Shown: positions 34,091 to 42,381 of the stretch, in pieces
Layout of the letters: every line of letters starts with the position of its first letter
How positions within the stretch are numbered: position 1 is the first letter of the stretch
Source of the DNA: UBA4781 sp963674975
Lineage (GTDB): Bacteria; Chloroflexota; Anaerolineae; Anaerolineales; Anaerolineaceae
NCBI GenBank assembly: GCA_963674975.1
Contig: OY771913.1
Coordinates: forward strand, 1,426,001-1,490,000
DNA length: 64,000 nt
Direction: 5' to 3'
Position numbers and translations under genes: made by a program
The notes under the pieces: model-generated
What the model was told of the DNA's origin: nothing
The model's database searches: none
The model's input: only the letters and a program-made list of their open reading frames with translations

Positions 34091-34606
34091 ATGGACCCTC
34101 GATTAGATATCATTTTCAAACGACGCAGCATTCGAGTTTTCGAACGTCGCGAAGTTGAAAAAGAAAAAATAACTGAACTGCTTCAAGCAGGCATGGCAGC
34201 TCCCAGCGCCAGCAATGGACAGCCTTGGGAGTTTATTGCTGTAACCGAACCTGACCGTCTTGCGAAACTTCAGGAAAAGCTTGAACACGGAAAATATAAT
34301 GCCCCTCTGGCGATCGCCGTTCTGGCAAACCTTGCCATCGCTAAGAAAGAATCATCTTATCGTTTTTGGGTGCAGGACTGCAGCGCTGCCGTAGAAAATA
34401 TTCTGATCGCAGCGGTTGGACTTGGGCTTGGCAGTGTCTGGATCGGCGCATATCCAAAAGAAAACGTCACCCAAACGGTCCATGAAATTCTTGAGATCCC
34501 GGAGGACATTCATGTGCTCAATCTTATTTATATCGGGTATCCCGCAGAAGAGAAACCACCCAGAACACAGTATGAAGAAGAACGAGTCCACTGGCAAAAG
34601 TATTAA
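34091..34606 (+). CDS. Nitroreductase-family flavoprotein
   Basis: Encodes 171 residues of the small FMN-dependent nitroreductase fold: R-R-S-I-R-V-F near 12, A-P-S-A-S-N-G-Q-P-W-E-F near 37 and the G-L-G-S-V-W-I-G-A motif near 110. It starts 12 bases after the NYN gene with AGGAAA as ribosome site. Likely a cytosolic NAD(P)H-dependent oxidoreductase; electron acceptor unknown. Confidence 0.92.
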   Translation: MDPRLDIIFKRRSIRVFERREVEKEKITELLQAGMAAPSASNGQPWEFIAVTEPDRLAKLQEKLEHGKYNAPLAIAVLANLAIAKKESSYRFWVQDCSAAVENILIAAVGLGLGSVWIGAYPKENVTQTVHEILEIPEDIHVLNLIYIGYPAEEKPPRTQYEEERVHWQKY

Positions 34607-34620
34607 TACGGAGAAATCTA

Positions 34621-34902
34621 ATGGATGATTTTATTAACTTTCGTAAGTTGATCACTCCATCCATCATCAAAGTTGTATTCTGGGTTTCCAGTGTCATTTG
34701 CATAACCGCAGGGATCGTGCTGATCGCATCCAGTTTTGGATCGTATGGAGGGGGAGCCACAGCATTCCTGTCTGGTCTGCTTATTACACTACTTGGACCA
34801 CTTGTTTTACGAATTTTCTGCGAAACCGTTTTTGTTGTTTTCAAGATTTTTGAAAATACCTCTTCGATTGAAAAATTAAAATCAGGAAGCAAAAAAAGAT
34901 AG
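34621..34902 (+). CDS. DUF4282-type small membrane protein
   Basis: Encodes 93 residues with two membrane helices (about 17-38 and 46-68) and a basic C-terminal tail. The N-terminal F-x-N-F-R-K-L-I-T-P-S-I-I-K motif and the R-I-x-x-E-x-x-x-V-x-F-K-I segment after helix two match DUF4282. Function unknown. It is 14 bases after the nitroreductase gene and probably co-transcribed. Confidence 0.85.
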   Translation: MDDFINFRKLITPSIIKVVFWVSSVICITAGIVLIASSFGSYGGGATAFLSGLLITLLGPLVLRIFCETVFVVFKIFENTSSIEKLKSGSKKR

Positions 34903-34935
34903 CATAAAGTTAATTTAATTAAGGAGTAAGAAGAA

Positions 34936-35577
34936 ATGCCTTTCGATTACCATGATCTCATCAGCCTAGGTGTAGCCCTGCTGCTTGGTGGTGCCATTGG
35001 CGCTGAGCGCGAACGTTATAAAAAAGACGCCGGATTAAGAACAACCATATTAATTACTCTTGGCTCGACGCTTTTCACCATTCTATCCATGCGCATCAGC
35101 GGAGATAGTTCGGACCTGACAAGAATTGCTGCAAACGTTGTAAGCGGTATCGGTTTTTTAGGTGCCGGTGTCATATTGCAGGAACATGGAAAAGTAAAAG
35201 GGCTTACTACCGCAGCATCTATTTGGATATGTGCCGCAATAGGTATGGCTTGTGGTTCCGGGGAATATTTCCCGGCAGTTGTAGTCACCCTCCTTGCGTT
35301 GATCGTTCTCATTTTCTTCTCGCGATTTGAAGAAGTTCTGGAGATATCGGCAGAAGAGCGTACTTACGAAATAACATGCAAGATCAGCTGGGAAAAATAT
35401 AAAGAGATCAAAAACTTGTTCAAAAGCAATGGGTTAACCATTAATAAATCAAAACAGGAAAAGAAAGCCGGAGGGATGATGGTTTTAACCCTTGAGGTTA
35501 GTGGTTCCTCAAAAAAGCACGATAAAGTTGTACAAAAGATATTAGCCGATAAAGAGATCAAAGAGTACTGGTTTTAA
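34936..35577 (+). CDS. MgtC/SapB-family membrane protein
   Basis: Encodes 213 residues. The N-terminal membrane domain holds four to five helices with the family motifs G-A-I-G-A-E-R-E-R near 20, A-G-L-R-T-T near 32 and G-I-G-F-L-G-A-G-V-I near 72. A cytosolic ACT-like C-terminal domain follows from about 140. MgtC proteins modulate membrane energetics or magnesium adaptation. AAGGAG precedes the ATG. Confidence 0.93.
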   Translation: MPFDYHDLISLGVALLLGGAIGAERERYKKDAGLRTTILITLGSTLFTILSMRISGDSSDLTRIAANVVSGIGFLGAGVILQEHGKVKGLTTAASIWICAAIGMACGSGEYFPAVVVTLLALIVLIFFSRFEEVLEISAEERTYEITCKISWEKYKEIKNLFKSNGLTINKSKQEKKAGGMMVLTLEVSGSSKKHDKVVQKILADKEIKEYWF

Positions 35578-35631
35578 TTCAAGGAAATAACACATACTTT
35601 ACAATTTTTATGAAATAGGAGAACTTAATCA

Positions 35632-36852
35632 ATGAAAAGAAGATTGCCAGCAACAACCATTTTCATTCTATTGTCATTGATCATGTCAGCATGCGGCACC
35701 ATCACAATTCAATCGAACAACGCAGCTGAGATAAGCCCAACTGAAATACAGGTTCAGCCTGTAGAAAACGATCAAACAAAAGCCGCTTCCTACAAACTTC
35801 CCACGATGATCCTGGTGGATACAAATGACAATTACGGATTAACTTTTTTCAACCTCCAGGGGCAAGCGATCACAGAATTAAAAACTCCCAGGATCGGTTA
35901 TGGCTCTTCCGGACATGTACATATTGCCGGGGCAGTTGGGGATGGACCAATGATGACTCCCCTGGTTTACCGCTCATTTGAAAACCCAGAATCACTTTTG
36001 GTGAATATCAATGATTCGGTTTCCACTTTAGTCGAAACTCCCATGTTCTATGGAATGGCTGGGGCGCCAGGTGAAGCGTACATGGCATACAGTGTTTATG
36101 AGCCAACCGCCGAATCTGTTCACAGCGATCTTTACATGGGAAACCTTGAAACCCTGCCAATCAGCGGACCTATCTATTCTCAGGATAACAACGTGGATTA
36201 TTATGTGGTCAACCCAGTGGGAATTCAGACAGAAGCAGGCATTGCAGTGAAAGTCTGGTTTACACATTCCGCATGGGGCATTGGAGGAGATATCATCTAT
36301 CCGGTTAATAATAGTCTTTTCTCTTTAGACATGACCACGGGGAATGTCGTGCAGCACCTGGACAAAACCTGTTCTTTCCAGGGGCAGTCGCAAAATTTCA
36401 CCTGGGCAGCCTGCCGGACCAGTGATGGTAATGGTAGCAATGGTTATTTCATACAGAATCTCCAAAACAGCAGTATTGTTAGCTTCCAGGTTGATCCTTC
36501 CAGTGATCGTGGAGCAGGCTACGGAGTCTTTTCTCCCGATGATCTGTATGTAGCCTGGATCGAAGCCAGCGGATCGCACATGGCAGAAGTTCCTGATTAT
36601 CAAAGCCGCCTGCGCATCGGTTCAACCGGCGGCGGAATTGTCTATGATCAGGCTGATACCAGCATCGCATCTGCTCTAGGGATCGGGGCAATCCCTTTTA
36701 TGAGACCGGTGGGGTGGCTGGATACGCAAACACTATTGGTGGAAATAAACGTGGATGATTATGTGAGCAGCGCTTTGATCACCATCAATATAGCAACCGG
36801 CGCAGTAAATAATATCATCACAGGCAGTTTTGTAGAATTTGCATACCCATAA
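35632..36852 (+). CDS. Lipoprotein with probable beta-propeller domain
   Basis: Encodes 406 residues. The signal peptide ends in M-S-A-C-G near residue 21, a lipobox, followed by a threonine/glutamate-rich linker. The rest is beta-rich with repeated hydrophobic-aspartate patterns (for example F-S-P-D-D-L-Y-V-A-W near 303) like TolB/WD40-type propellers. No enzymatic motif is recognised. It lies at the end of the NYN-MgtC gene run, 54 bases after mgtC, with AGGAG upstream. Confidence 0.75.
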   Translation: MKRRLPATTIFILLSLIMSACGTITIQSNNAAEISPTEIQVQPVENDQTKAASYKLPTMILVDTNDNYGLTFFNLQGQAITELKTPRIGYGSSGHVHIAGAVGDGPMMTPLVYRSFENPESLLVNINDSVSTLVETPMFYGMAGAPGEAYMAYSVYEPTAESVHSDLYMGNLETLPISGPIYSQDNNVDYYVVNPVGIQTEAGIAVKVWFTHSAWGIGGDIIYPVNNSLFSLDMTTGNVVQHLDKTCSFQGQSQNFTWAACRTSDGNGSNGYFIQNLQNSSIVSFQVDPSSDRGAGYGVFSPDDLYVAWIEASGSHMAEVPDYQSRLRIGSTGGGIVYDQADTSIASALGIGAIPFMRPVGWLDTQTLLVEINVDDYVSSALITINIATGAVNNIITGSFVEFAYP

Positions 36853-36978
36853 GTTTGCCGCAGAGATCAACAAAGCAGGAAAATTTCTCCGGCTGGCAGG
36901 GGTAAAAGCCTGAGAAGTGCTGTATCAGCATGACAATCTGCATTTGCAAATTTTCACACTTTGAAGTAATATAAAAGA

Positions 36979-37094
36979 ACTGTTCGGAGGGAATTATATT
37001 TTTTACCTTCGCACGCTCGTCGCAGCACGGATGCAAGGGGTGCCGTGCGAGAAAGGTCGATAGTATCTCGAGGTCAGCTACTATCGACCTTTTA
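36979..37094 (+). ncRNA. Candidate small RNA with own promoter and terminator
   Basis: A promoter with TTGCAA (36944-36949), a 17-base spacer and TAATAT (36967-36972) would start transcription near 36979. The RNA ends at a strong hairpin at 37052-37092 followed by TTTAT. Inside, CCGTGCGA (37043-37050) can pair either with TCGCACG (37009-37015) or GCACGG (37025-37030), two mutually exclusive stems. It overlaps the 3' end of mutS2 on the other strand. No known RNA family was recognised. Confidence 0.45.
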
Positions 37095-37096
37095 TG
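37052..37096 (+). terminator. Intrinsic terminator overlapping mutS2 stop
   Basis: AAAGGTCGATAGTA (37052-37065) and TACTATCGACCTTT (37079-37092) form a perfect 14-bp stem with a 13-base loop, followed by TTAT on the plus strand. The right arm reaches into the mutS2 stop codon on the minus strand. It ends the candidate small RNA or the lipoprotein transcript. Confidence 0.75.
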
Positions 37097-39470
37097 TTAA
37101 ATGAGCGATCGTTACACCCTCACCGCCCTCTGTTCGCATGGCAAGCTCCCAACGCTCAACATACGGTGAATTCGCAAGATACTGCTGAACAACCTGGCGA
37201 ATCGTACCTGTTCCTTTCCCATGCACTATTCTTACATAAGGTAAACCCGCTGAATATGCTTTTTCCAGATACCGCTCCAATTCTGCCAGTGCATCATCCA
37301 CATGCATACCGCGTAAATTACATTCCAATCCAGGGGATTTCATGGAGGCTTGAAGTTTGGTAGAACCGATCGTTTCATCCTCTATTTTTATCTTCTTTTC
37401 TTTAGTCTTCGCACGTGATATATCCGCCGCGCTCACTTTGACGCGCATCTTCCCTACTTCAACCTCAATGACATCCTGTTCTATCGAGCGAACATTTCCA
37501 TCAACTTTCAGGGTTTGAACGAATACTCGATCCCCAACTTTGAGCGGCTTTACCTCATGAGACAAACGGGTTTCTTTCTCGAGCGGTTCACGCAGCGCCG
37601 CATCCAACTGATCAAGTTTCTTGCGAACCTTCTTTCGACTTTCTGTTGAATCTTTTTCCACAAGAGTCTGCTTGCGGATATCTTTTAATTCTTCCCGCAG
37701 CCGCTCGATTTCACCCAGGGCGTCTTTTCGTGCCTGTTCAAGAATAAGAATTCGTTCTTCTTCAACACCGTCCAGCTTCTCCTGCCATTCCTGCCTGATC
37801 TCCTGCATCTGGCGAAGTTCACCGGCGGCATCTTCTTTATCTTTTTCTGCCAGTTTTTGCTGCTGGCGGATCTCTTCCAAGAGGTCGTCTGTTTTTAGGT
37901 CGGTTGGGTCAAGCATTCCACGTGCCGCATTGATGATCTTTTCATCCATTCCCAATCGACCGGCTATTGCCAGAGCATTCGATCTACCGGGCAGCCCCAG
38001 AAGCAGATGATAGGTAGGTTTCAGCGTGCTGAGATCAAATTCCATCGAAGCATTCATTACCCCCGGCTGGGTATGGGCAAAAGCTTTCAGTTCTGAATAG
38101 TGGGTGGCAACCAGGCAGGGCACTTTTTTGGCAAGCAGAGTTTGCATGATCGCGCGTGCCAGCGCAGAGCCTTCCTGCGGATCTGTTCCGGCGCCTAATT
38201 CATCCAGCAGCACCAGTGTATTCCAGTGCGCTTTTTTTAAAATGCGAATGATGTTCATGATATGACCGGAAAATGTAGAAAGGGATTGCTCGATGGATTG
38301 TTCATCACCTATATCAGCATAGACATCACGGAACAGCATGATCTCCGATCCCGACTGGACAGGGATATGCAGTCCGGATTGCGTCATCAGGGAAAGCAGC
38401 CCGGCTGTTTTCAACGTTACGGTCTTTCCACCGGTGTTTGGACCCGTGATCACCAGTGAAAAAACACCATCCTTCAGTAATATATCTATCGGCACCACTC
38501 TTTGGGGATCGATCAGAGGATGGCGCGCTTTCAGCAATTTGATGATCGGCTTTGCAGGATCCTGTTCCAGCTCATTGGGATGGTGGAAGATCGGTTCCAC
38601 CGCATCGATTTCATCCGCATATTTTGCGCACATCAATGAAAGGTCAAGTACTGCCAGTGCATTGACGATCTCGTTCAATTCCCCGGCTGCATCTTTTACA
38701 AGCAAAGAGAGTTCTGCCAAAATTCGATGGATCTCCTCTTTCTCCGCAAGCTGCAGTTCAAGAAGCGCATTATTCAATTCCACAACCGCCAGCGGTTCAA
38801 CGAACAAAGTGGAACCTGATGCCGATTGATCCTGCACCACACTCTTCATACGCCCGCGGTGTTCAGCCCGCAATGGGACAACATATCTCCCATTGCGCTG
38901 GGTTACGATATTTTCCTGTAAAAACCTGGTTATGTTCGGATCACTGACGATCTGGTCGAGTTTGCGCTGCAGGCGGCTGTGCGCCGTTTTGATCTGCGAA
39001 CGCAAAGACGCGAGCTGCGGAGAGGCATTATCAACGATTTCCCCTTTCTCGGAGATCACCCGGCTGATCGCTTCGATCAATCCCAGCGGCGGAACAAGCG
39101 GTGCAGCTATTCTGCACAATTGTGGAAAACTTTGATCCTGCTTGCTGAAAAATCGTCCCAGTTCACGGCTTGATTCAAGCGTAGTTTTAATATCGATAAA
39201 ATCTTGAATTTCCAAAACAACCCCGCGAGTTGTCAGAGAAACCTGCGGGCGAACATCTCTCGCACCGCCCACGCTGATCTCCGCATTGTCGATAAGCAGT
39301 CGGCGTGCTTCTGTGGTGCGCGCCAATCGATCAGATGCCAGCCGGTAGTCGTTGGTGGGACGCAAGCTGTGCGCCAGCTTTTGTGACGCACTGAACGCCG
39401 CATACTCTTCTAATTTTTCAAGGATGCGGGCATATTCCAGGGTCGTCAGTGTTTTTGTATCCATAGCCAT
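37092..39470 (-). CDS. mutS2: MutS2 endonuclease
   Basis: Encodes 792 residues: MutS-type core and lever domains, ABC-type ATPase with Walker A G-P-N-T-G-G-K-T near residue 340 and L-D-E-L-G-A-G-T-D-P near 420, a long coiled coil (about 515-620), a KOW-like region and a C-terminal Smr nuclease domain with R-G-M-H-V and H-G-K-G-T-G. Bacterial MutS2 suppresses recombination or rescues collided ribosomes. A TATAAT sits only three bases before the first ATG, so transcription probably starts at or beyond it and the second methionine (39464) may be the real start of a leaderless message. Confidence 0.93.
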   Translation of the reverse strand: MAMDTKTLTTLEYARILEKLEEYAAFSASQKLAHSLRPTNDYRLASDRLARTTEARRLLIDNAEISVGGARDVRPQVSLTTRGVVLEIQDFIDIKTTLESSRELGRFFSKQDQSFPQLCRIAAPLVPPLGLIEAISRVISEKGEIVDNASPQLASLRSQIKTAHSRLQRKLDQIVSDPNITRFLQENIVTQRNGRYVVPLRAEHRGRMKSVVQDQSASGSTLFVEPLAVVELNNALLELQLAEKEEIHRILAELSLLVKDAAGELNEIVNALAVLDLSLMCAKYADEIDAVEPIFHHPNELEQDPAKPIIKLLKARHPLIDPQRVVPIDILLKDGVFSLVITGPNTGGKTVTLKTAGLLSLMTQSGLHIPVQSGSEIMLFRDVYADIGDEQSIEQSLSTFSGHIMNIIRILKKAHWNTLVLLDELGAGTDPQEGSALARAIMQTLLAKKVPCLVATHYSELKAFAHTQPGVMNASMEFDLSTLKPTYHLLLGLPGRSNALAIAGRLGMDEKIINAARGMLDPTDLKTDDLLEEIRQQQKLAEKDKEDAAGELRQMQEIRQEWQEKLDGVEEERILILEQARKDALGEIERLREELKDIRKQTLVEKDSTESRKKVRKKLDQLDAALREPLEKETRLSHEVKPLKVGDRVFVQTLKVDGNVRSIEQDVIEVEVGKMRVKVSAADISRAKTKEKKIKIEDETIGSTKLQASMKSPGLECNLRGMHVDDALAELERYLEKAYSAGLPYVRIVHGKGTGTIRQVVQQYLANSPYVERWELAMRTEGGEGVTIAHLT

Positions 39471-39473
39471 TCA

Positions 39474-39545
39474 ATTATACCGAAGAGGACTGCAATTAAT
39501 TGATACTGAATTTTCACCATCCGGAGTCAGTAAATTGCATATAAT
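39474..39545. promoter_or_regulatory. Divergent promoters between mutS2 and amrS-like gene
   Basis: TATAAT boxes point both ways: on the minus strand at 39479-39474, three bases from the mutS2 ATG, and on the plus strand at 39540-39545, eight bases from the radical SAM ATG. Neither gene has a Shine-Dalgarno sequence, so both messages are likely leaderless. -35 boxes are weak. Confidence 0.55.
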
Positions 39546-39553
39546 ACAGAAAA

Positions 39554-40612
39554 ATGAAAACATTATCTGAAATTCTTGATCCATTAACTCATCCAGCACA
39601 ATTTTCAGAGAAGCTGGAAGATAAGAAAGTGCGCTGCTATGCCTGTGCCCATCGCTGCACTCTGAAACCCGGTCAGCGCGGCATCTGCCAGATGCGCTTC
39701 AATCAAGATGGAGAACTGCGTGCCCCCTGGGGTTATGTGGCGGCTGCCAATATTGATCCCATTGAAAAGAAACCCTTCGCTCACTTTTTACCCGGCGCCC
39801 GCGCCATGACCTTTGGGATGCTGGGCTGCAACTTTTACTGCGATTTTTGCCAGAATTGGATCAGCTCTCAAACGTTACGCGATCCGGCTTCAGACCGTTC
39901 AGGAAGCTTTATCGAAAAGACAACCCCCGATGAACTGGTCGCTTTTGCCAAACGTTCGGGTGCCAGCGTCATCGCCAGTTCCTATAATGAACCCCTTATC
40001 ACCAGTGAATGGGCTGTGGATATTTTCAAAGCTGCAAAAAAAGAGGGACTGTATTGTGTATATGTATCGAACGGCTATGCCACTCCAGAAGTTCTGCACG
40101 CGCTGAAGCCTTATTTGGATGGTTATAAGATCGACCTGAAATGCCTGTCTGAAAGCCATTACCGCGAGCTGGGCGGCAGTCTGCAGGTTGTTCTCGACAG
40201 CATCGCACTGGCTCACCAGCTTGGAATGTGGGTGGAAGTTGTCACCCTTGTCATCCCGGACTTCAATGACAGCACCGAAGAACTATGGGATATTTCAAAG
40301 ACCGTTGCCAGCATCTCTCTCGATATTCCCTGGCACGTTACAGCTTTTTATCCTACCTATAAACATATGTACAGCCCTCCCACCTCGGCAGATATTCTGC
40401 AGCGAGCGGCAGATATCGGGCAGGAAGCCGGTCTGCACTATGTGTATGCGGGGAATCTACCGGGTCGAGTGGGGTCGCTGGAAAACACTTACTGCCCGCA
40501 CTGCAGCACGCTTTTGATCGAGCGGCATGGATACACGGTTTTCAAAAATGAAGTCTCGCCTGCAGGGATATGCCCTAAGTGTGGCACAAAGATTGCAGGG
40601 TTTTGGGGGTAA
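39554..40612 (+). CDS. amrS: AmmeMemoRadiSam-type radical SAM enzyme
   Basis: Encodes 352 residues. An N-terminal cysteine cluster (C-Y-A-C-A-H-R-C near 28) precedes the radical SAM motif C-N-F-Y-C-D-F-C near 97, which binds the [4Fe-4S] cluster; a C-terminal zinc ribbon (C-P-H-C and C-P-K-C) ends the protein. This is the architecture of AmrS-type enzymes of the AmmeMemoRadiSam system. The Memo and AMMECR1 partners are not in this window. A TATAAT eight bases before the ATG with no ribosome site suggests a leaderless transcript. Confidence 0.9.
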   Translation: MKTLSEILDPLTHPAQFSEKLEDKKVRCYACAHRCTLKPGQRGICQMRFNQDGELRAPWGYVAAANIDPIEKKPFAHFLPGARAMTFGMLGCNFYCDFCQNWISSQTLRDPASDRSGSFIEKTTPDELVAFAKRSGASVIASSYNEPLITSEWAVDIFKAAKKEGLYCVYVSNGYATPEVLHALKPYLDGYKIDLKCLSESHYRELGGSLQVVLDSIALAHQLGMWVEVVTLVIPDFNDSTEELWDISKTVASISLDIPWHVTAFYPTYKHMYSPPTSADILQRAADIGQEAGLHYVYAGNLPGRVGSLENTYCPHCSTLLIERHGYTVFKNEVSPAGICPKCGTKIAGFWG

Positions 40613-40615
40613 GAA

Positions 40616-40631
40616 CTGTACAGTTGTACAG
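40616..40631. repeat. 16-base inverted repeat after amrS-like gene
   Basis: CTGTAC (40616-40621) and GTACAG (40626-40631) flank AGTT. It directly follows the stop codon. There is no U tract, so it may be an operator for the small downstream frame or a chance palindrome. Confidence 0.35.
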
Positions 40632-40801
40632 GGAACTTTTATAGAACAGTTACGTTAAATAAGTACATTAAATTTGTTAAATAATCTCTTTTGCGCGTAG
40701 CTTTCAAGCACAATCGGGGTTATTTATACAAAGACCCAACGAAGTCGCCACGCCCTTTCCCTTTCGGAATTGGACTTACCTGGGAGAAGAAGAGGTGCAT
40801 C

Positions 40802-40891
40802 ATGGCTATTTGTATTATTTTTGTTGTAGGATTGGTCAGTACTGTGTTCCTGGTCATGAGCCTGTCGGGTCTGCAATCATTGAAAAAATGA
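40802..40891 (+). CDS. Putative 29-residue membrane peptide
   Basis: Encodes 29 residues: one membrane helix (I-C-I-I-F-V-V-G-L-V-S-T-V-F-L-V-M) and a short L-K-K cytosolic end. AGAGGTG lies about seven bases upstream of the ATG. No family is recognised. Its stop is 29 bases before the -35 box of the candidate small RNA. It is plausible as a small inner-membrane protein but could be chance. Confidence 0.45.
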   Translation: MAICIIFVVGLVSTVFLVMSLSGLQSLKK

Positions 40892-40919
40892 AAGATTCAT
40901 TCGATTATCCTTTTGAGAA

Positions 40920-40948
40920 GTGACAAAAAGCGCGTGGCAGTTTATCAT
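40920..40948 (+). promoter_or_regulatory. Promoter of candidate small RNA
   Basis: GTGACA (40920-40925), a 17-base spacer and TATCAT (40943-40948). The expected start is near 40955. No ribosome binding site or frame follows before the terminator. Confidence 0.5.
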
Positions 40949-40954
40949 TAGCTC

Positions 40955-41040
40955 ATAGGAACGAAGGATCGCATGCGACCAAATGGTTCGCGGCATCCCA
41001 ACTGACCACGCCAGGGAGTGTTTCACTCCCTGGCTATTTT
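40955..41040 (+). ncRNA. Candidate small RNA of about 80 nt
   Basis: From the predicted start near 40955 the RNA folds into one hairpin (GGAT 40966-40969 with ATCC 40995-40998, and GCGACC 40975-40980 with GGTTCGC 40985-40991) and a terminator hairpin at 41010-41034 followed by TATTTTATTT. No frame with a ribosome site is present. The next gene is on the opposite strand, so this is not a leader. No known RNA family was recognised. Confidence 0.5.
41010..41040 (+). terminator. Intrinsic terminator
   Basis: GCCAGGGAGTG (41010-41020) and CACTCCCTGGC (41024-41034) form a perfect 11-bp stem with a three-base loop, followed by TATTTTATTT. Orientation is plus strand only. Confidence 0.85.
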
Positions 41041-41045
41041 ATTTC

Positions 41046-41477
41046 TTATTGTGAATATCGCCCACTGCGATTCACGCGGTTTCCATCGCTCATCCCGATT
41101 CCGTTCATTGCATTCTGTCTGCCGGGAATATTGATCCCATCTTCTGCCAATTGTTCCAGTGCATAGGTATGCGCTGCATCAACCACAGATTGATAGTCAG
41201 TGATTCCATAATTGATCAGGATCTGTGATAAGGTCAATCCGCTATCAAGCTGTCCCTCGATCTCATCGGTTGAAACGTTTACCTGCGCGGCAATGTATTC
41301 CACCAGGTAATCTTCCATCAATCCCAAGCCTTCACCGTCTGCCGGCTGGGCAACGGGAGAAGTTCCATTGGGTCCGCGGTATTCAATCTCACCGCTCGCT
41401 GCAAACACACTGTTGATCCCAAAGACGCCCAGTGCCAGTGCAGCAATTGTTGTTCCTAAAATAAAACGTTTTGACAT
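41046..41477 (-). CDS. Secreted or membrane-anchored small protein
   Basis: Encodes 143 residues. A signal peptide (F-I-L-G-T-T-I-A-A-L-A-L-G-V-F-G, cleavage after V-F-A near residue 26) leads a mature part of two short helical segments (about 55-115) with charged and leucine-rich pattern, and a glycine/asparagine-rich tail. AAGGAG precedes the ATG. No family is assigned with confidence; helical segments that look like short acidic repeats resemble DUF2680-like secreted proteins, but this is weak. Confidence 0.7.
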   Translation of the reverse strand: MSKRFILGTTIAALALGVFGINSVFAASGEIEYRGPNGTSPVAQPADGEGLGLMEDYLVEYIAAQVNVSTDEIEGQLDSGLTLSQILINYGITDYQSVVDAAHTYALEQLAEDGINIPGRQNAMNGIGMSDGNRVNRSGRYSQ

Positions 41478-41630
41478 TGTTTTTTCTCCTTATCAATTTT
41501 GTCTTACAGCAATAAGCATATCGAACTTCAATGAGGTATTTTTGAACAAGTTGTGAAGATTTGATGAACGATTTTCTCAAGATATCCAACATTTGGGGGG
41601 TATTTGAAAAAACTGACCACCCCTATCCCT

Positions 41631-41673
41631 TGACGCGTATAGAATTCTTGTTCTATAATAGAACATGTATTCT
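41631..41673 (+). promoter_or_regulatory. Promoter with overlapping palindromic operators
   Basis: TTGACG (41631-41636), a 17-base spacer and TATAAT (41654-41659). GTTCTATAATAGAAC (41650-41664) is a perfect palindrome over the -10 box, and AGAACATGTATTCT (41660-41673) is a one-mismatch GAAC-N4-GTTC site like the perfect one at 835-848. This implies repression of the downstream membrane protein by a GAAC/GTTC-binding regulator. Confidence 0.6.
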
Positions 41674-41698
41674 AAAGTATTGAATGATGGAGGAAACC

Positions 41699-42355
41699 AT
41701 GAATAGAAGTCAAACACAAACCATACTGCACAATCCCTTTCAAATGATTCGGAAAGTTTATGAGCAATCAGGGGGAATATATGTCTTTTTTATCGCCCTT
41801 GTGCTTCTCTCGCTGGAAATCTTCAACTACAGCACCACGAAATTCGCGCTCCAGGATCTGCTTGGTGAGATCGGGGTCGGACCAACCACCTGGGCAGCTA
41901 TGCTGTCGCTCGCTTTTTGCGGAATGAATTTGATCGGCATCATCCGCCTCTTTAATCCATCCACCCATGAAAACCAGGGAAATGAGAACTGGTTCTTGCT
42001 GGGGGCATGGGTGCTGGCAGCGGTAATGAATACCGGTCTGAACTGGTGGGGTGTCTCCATCGCGATCTATAATCATCCAGTCGACAGTGTTCTGGTAGTA
42101 GATCCAATGACTATTGTTACGGTTATCCCGGTCTTTGTTGCGATCATGGTCATGCTCATTCGTGTACTGATCATCGGAAATCTTTCTGGAACAATCAACA
42201 AGACAACATCGAATTCCGCGAAGTCACAACGTATAAACAATCAGCCCTTCGGGGTTCGTCCACAGTCCGTTCAACCCAACCATGGAACCTTGCGCCGCAC
42301 AGTAGTTCCACAGGGTACGCATATCTTTTCTCCGTCCTCAAAGATCGAGAATTAG
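41699..42355 (+). CDS. Four-helix membrane protein of unknown function
   Basis: Encodes 218 residues with four hydrophobic helices (about 26-44, 62-80, 95-113 and 135-160) and a polar, serine/asparagine-rich cytosolic tail of about 50 residues. GGAGG precedes the ATG at 41699; an ATG five codons upstream lies before that ribosome site and is rejected. No family is recognised. It is transcribed alone, from a consensus-like promoter with palindromes, to a strong terminator. Confidence 0.75.
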   Translation: MNRSQTQTILHNPFQMIRKVYEQSGGIYVFFIALVLLSLEIFNYSTTKFALQDLLGEIGVGPTTWAAMLSLAFCGMNLIGIIRLFNPSTHENQGNENWFLLGAWVLAAVMNTGLNWWGVSIAIYNHPVDSVLVVDPMTIVTVIPVFVAIMVMLIRVLIIGNLSGTINKTTSNSAKSQRINNQPFGVRPQSVQPNHGTLRRTVVPQGTHIFSPSSKIEN

Positions 42356-42381
42356 TTCTCCCCGCATCTCTCTTCTTACAG

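Noticed and set aside
34091..34606. Nitroreductase considered as BluB (flavin destructase) because of the riboflavin system at the window end
   Set aside because: It is too short, lacks the BluB lid features that I could recognise, and is 27 kb away in an unrelated gene run.
37621..38829. Serine/arginine-rich plus-strand frames opposite mutS2
   Set aside because: Composition reflects the antisense of a coiled-coil gene; no ribosome sites or domains.
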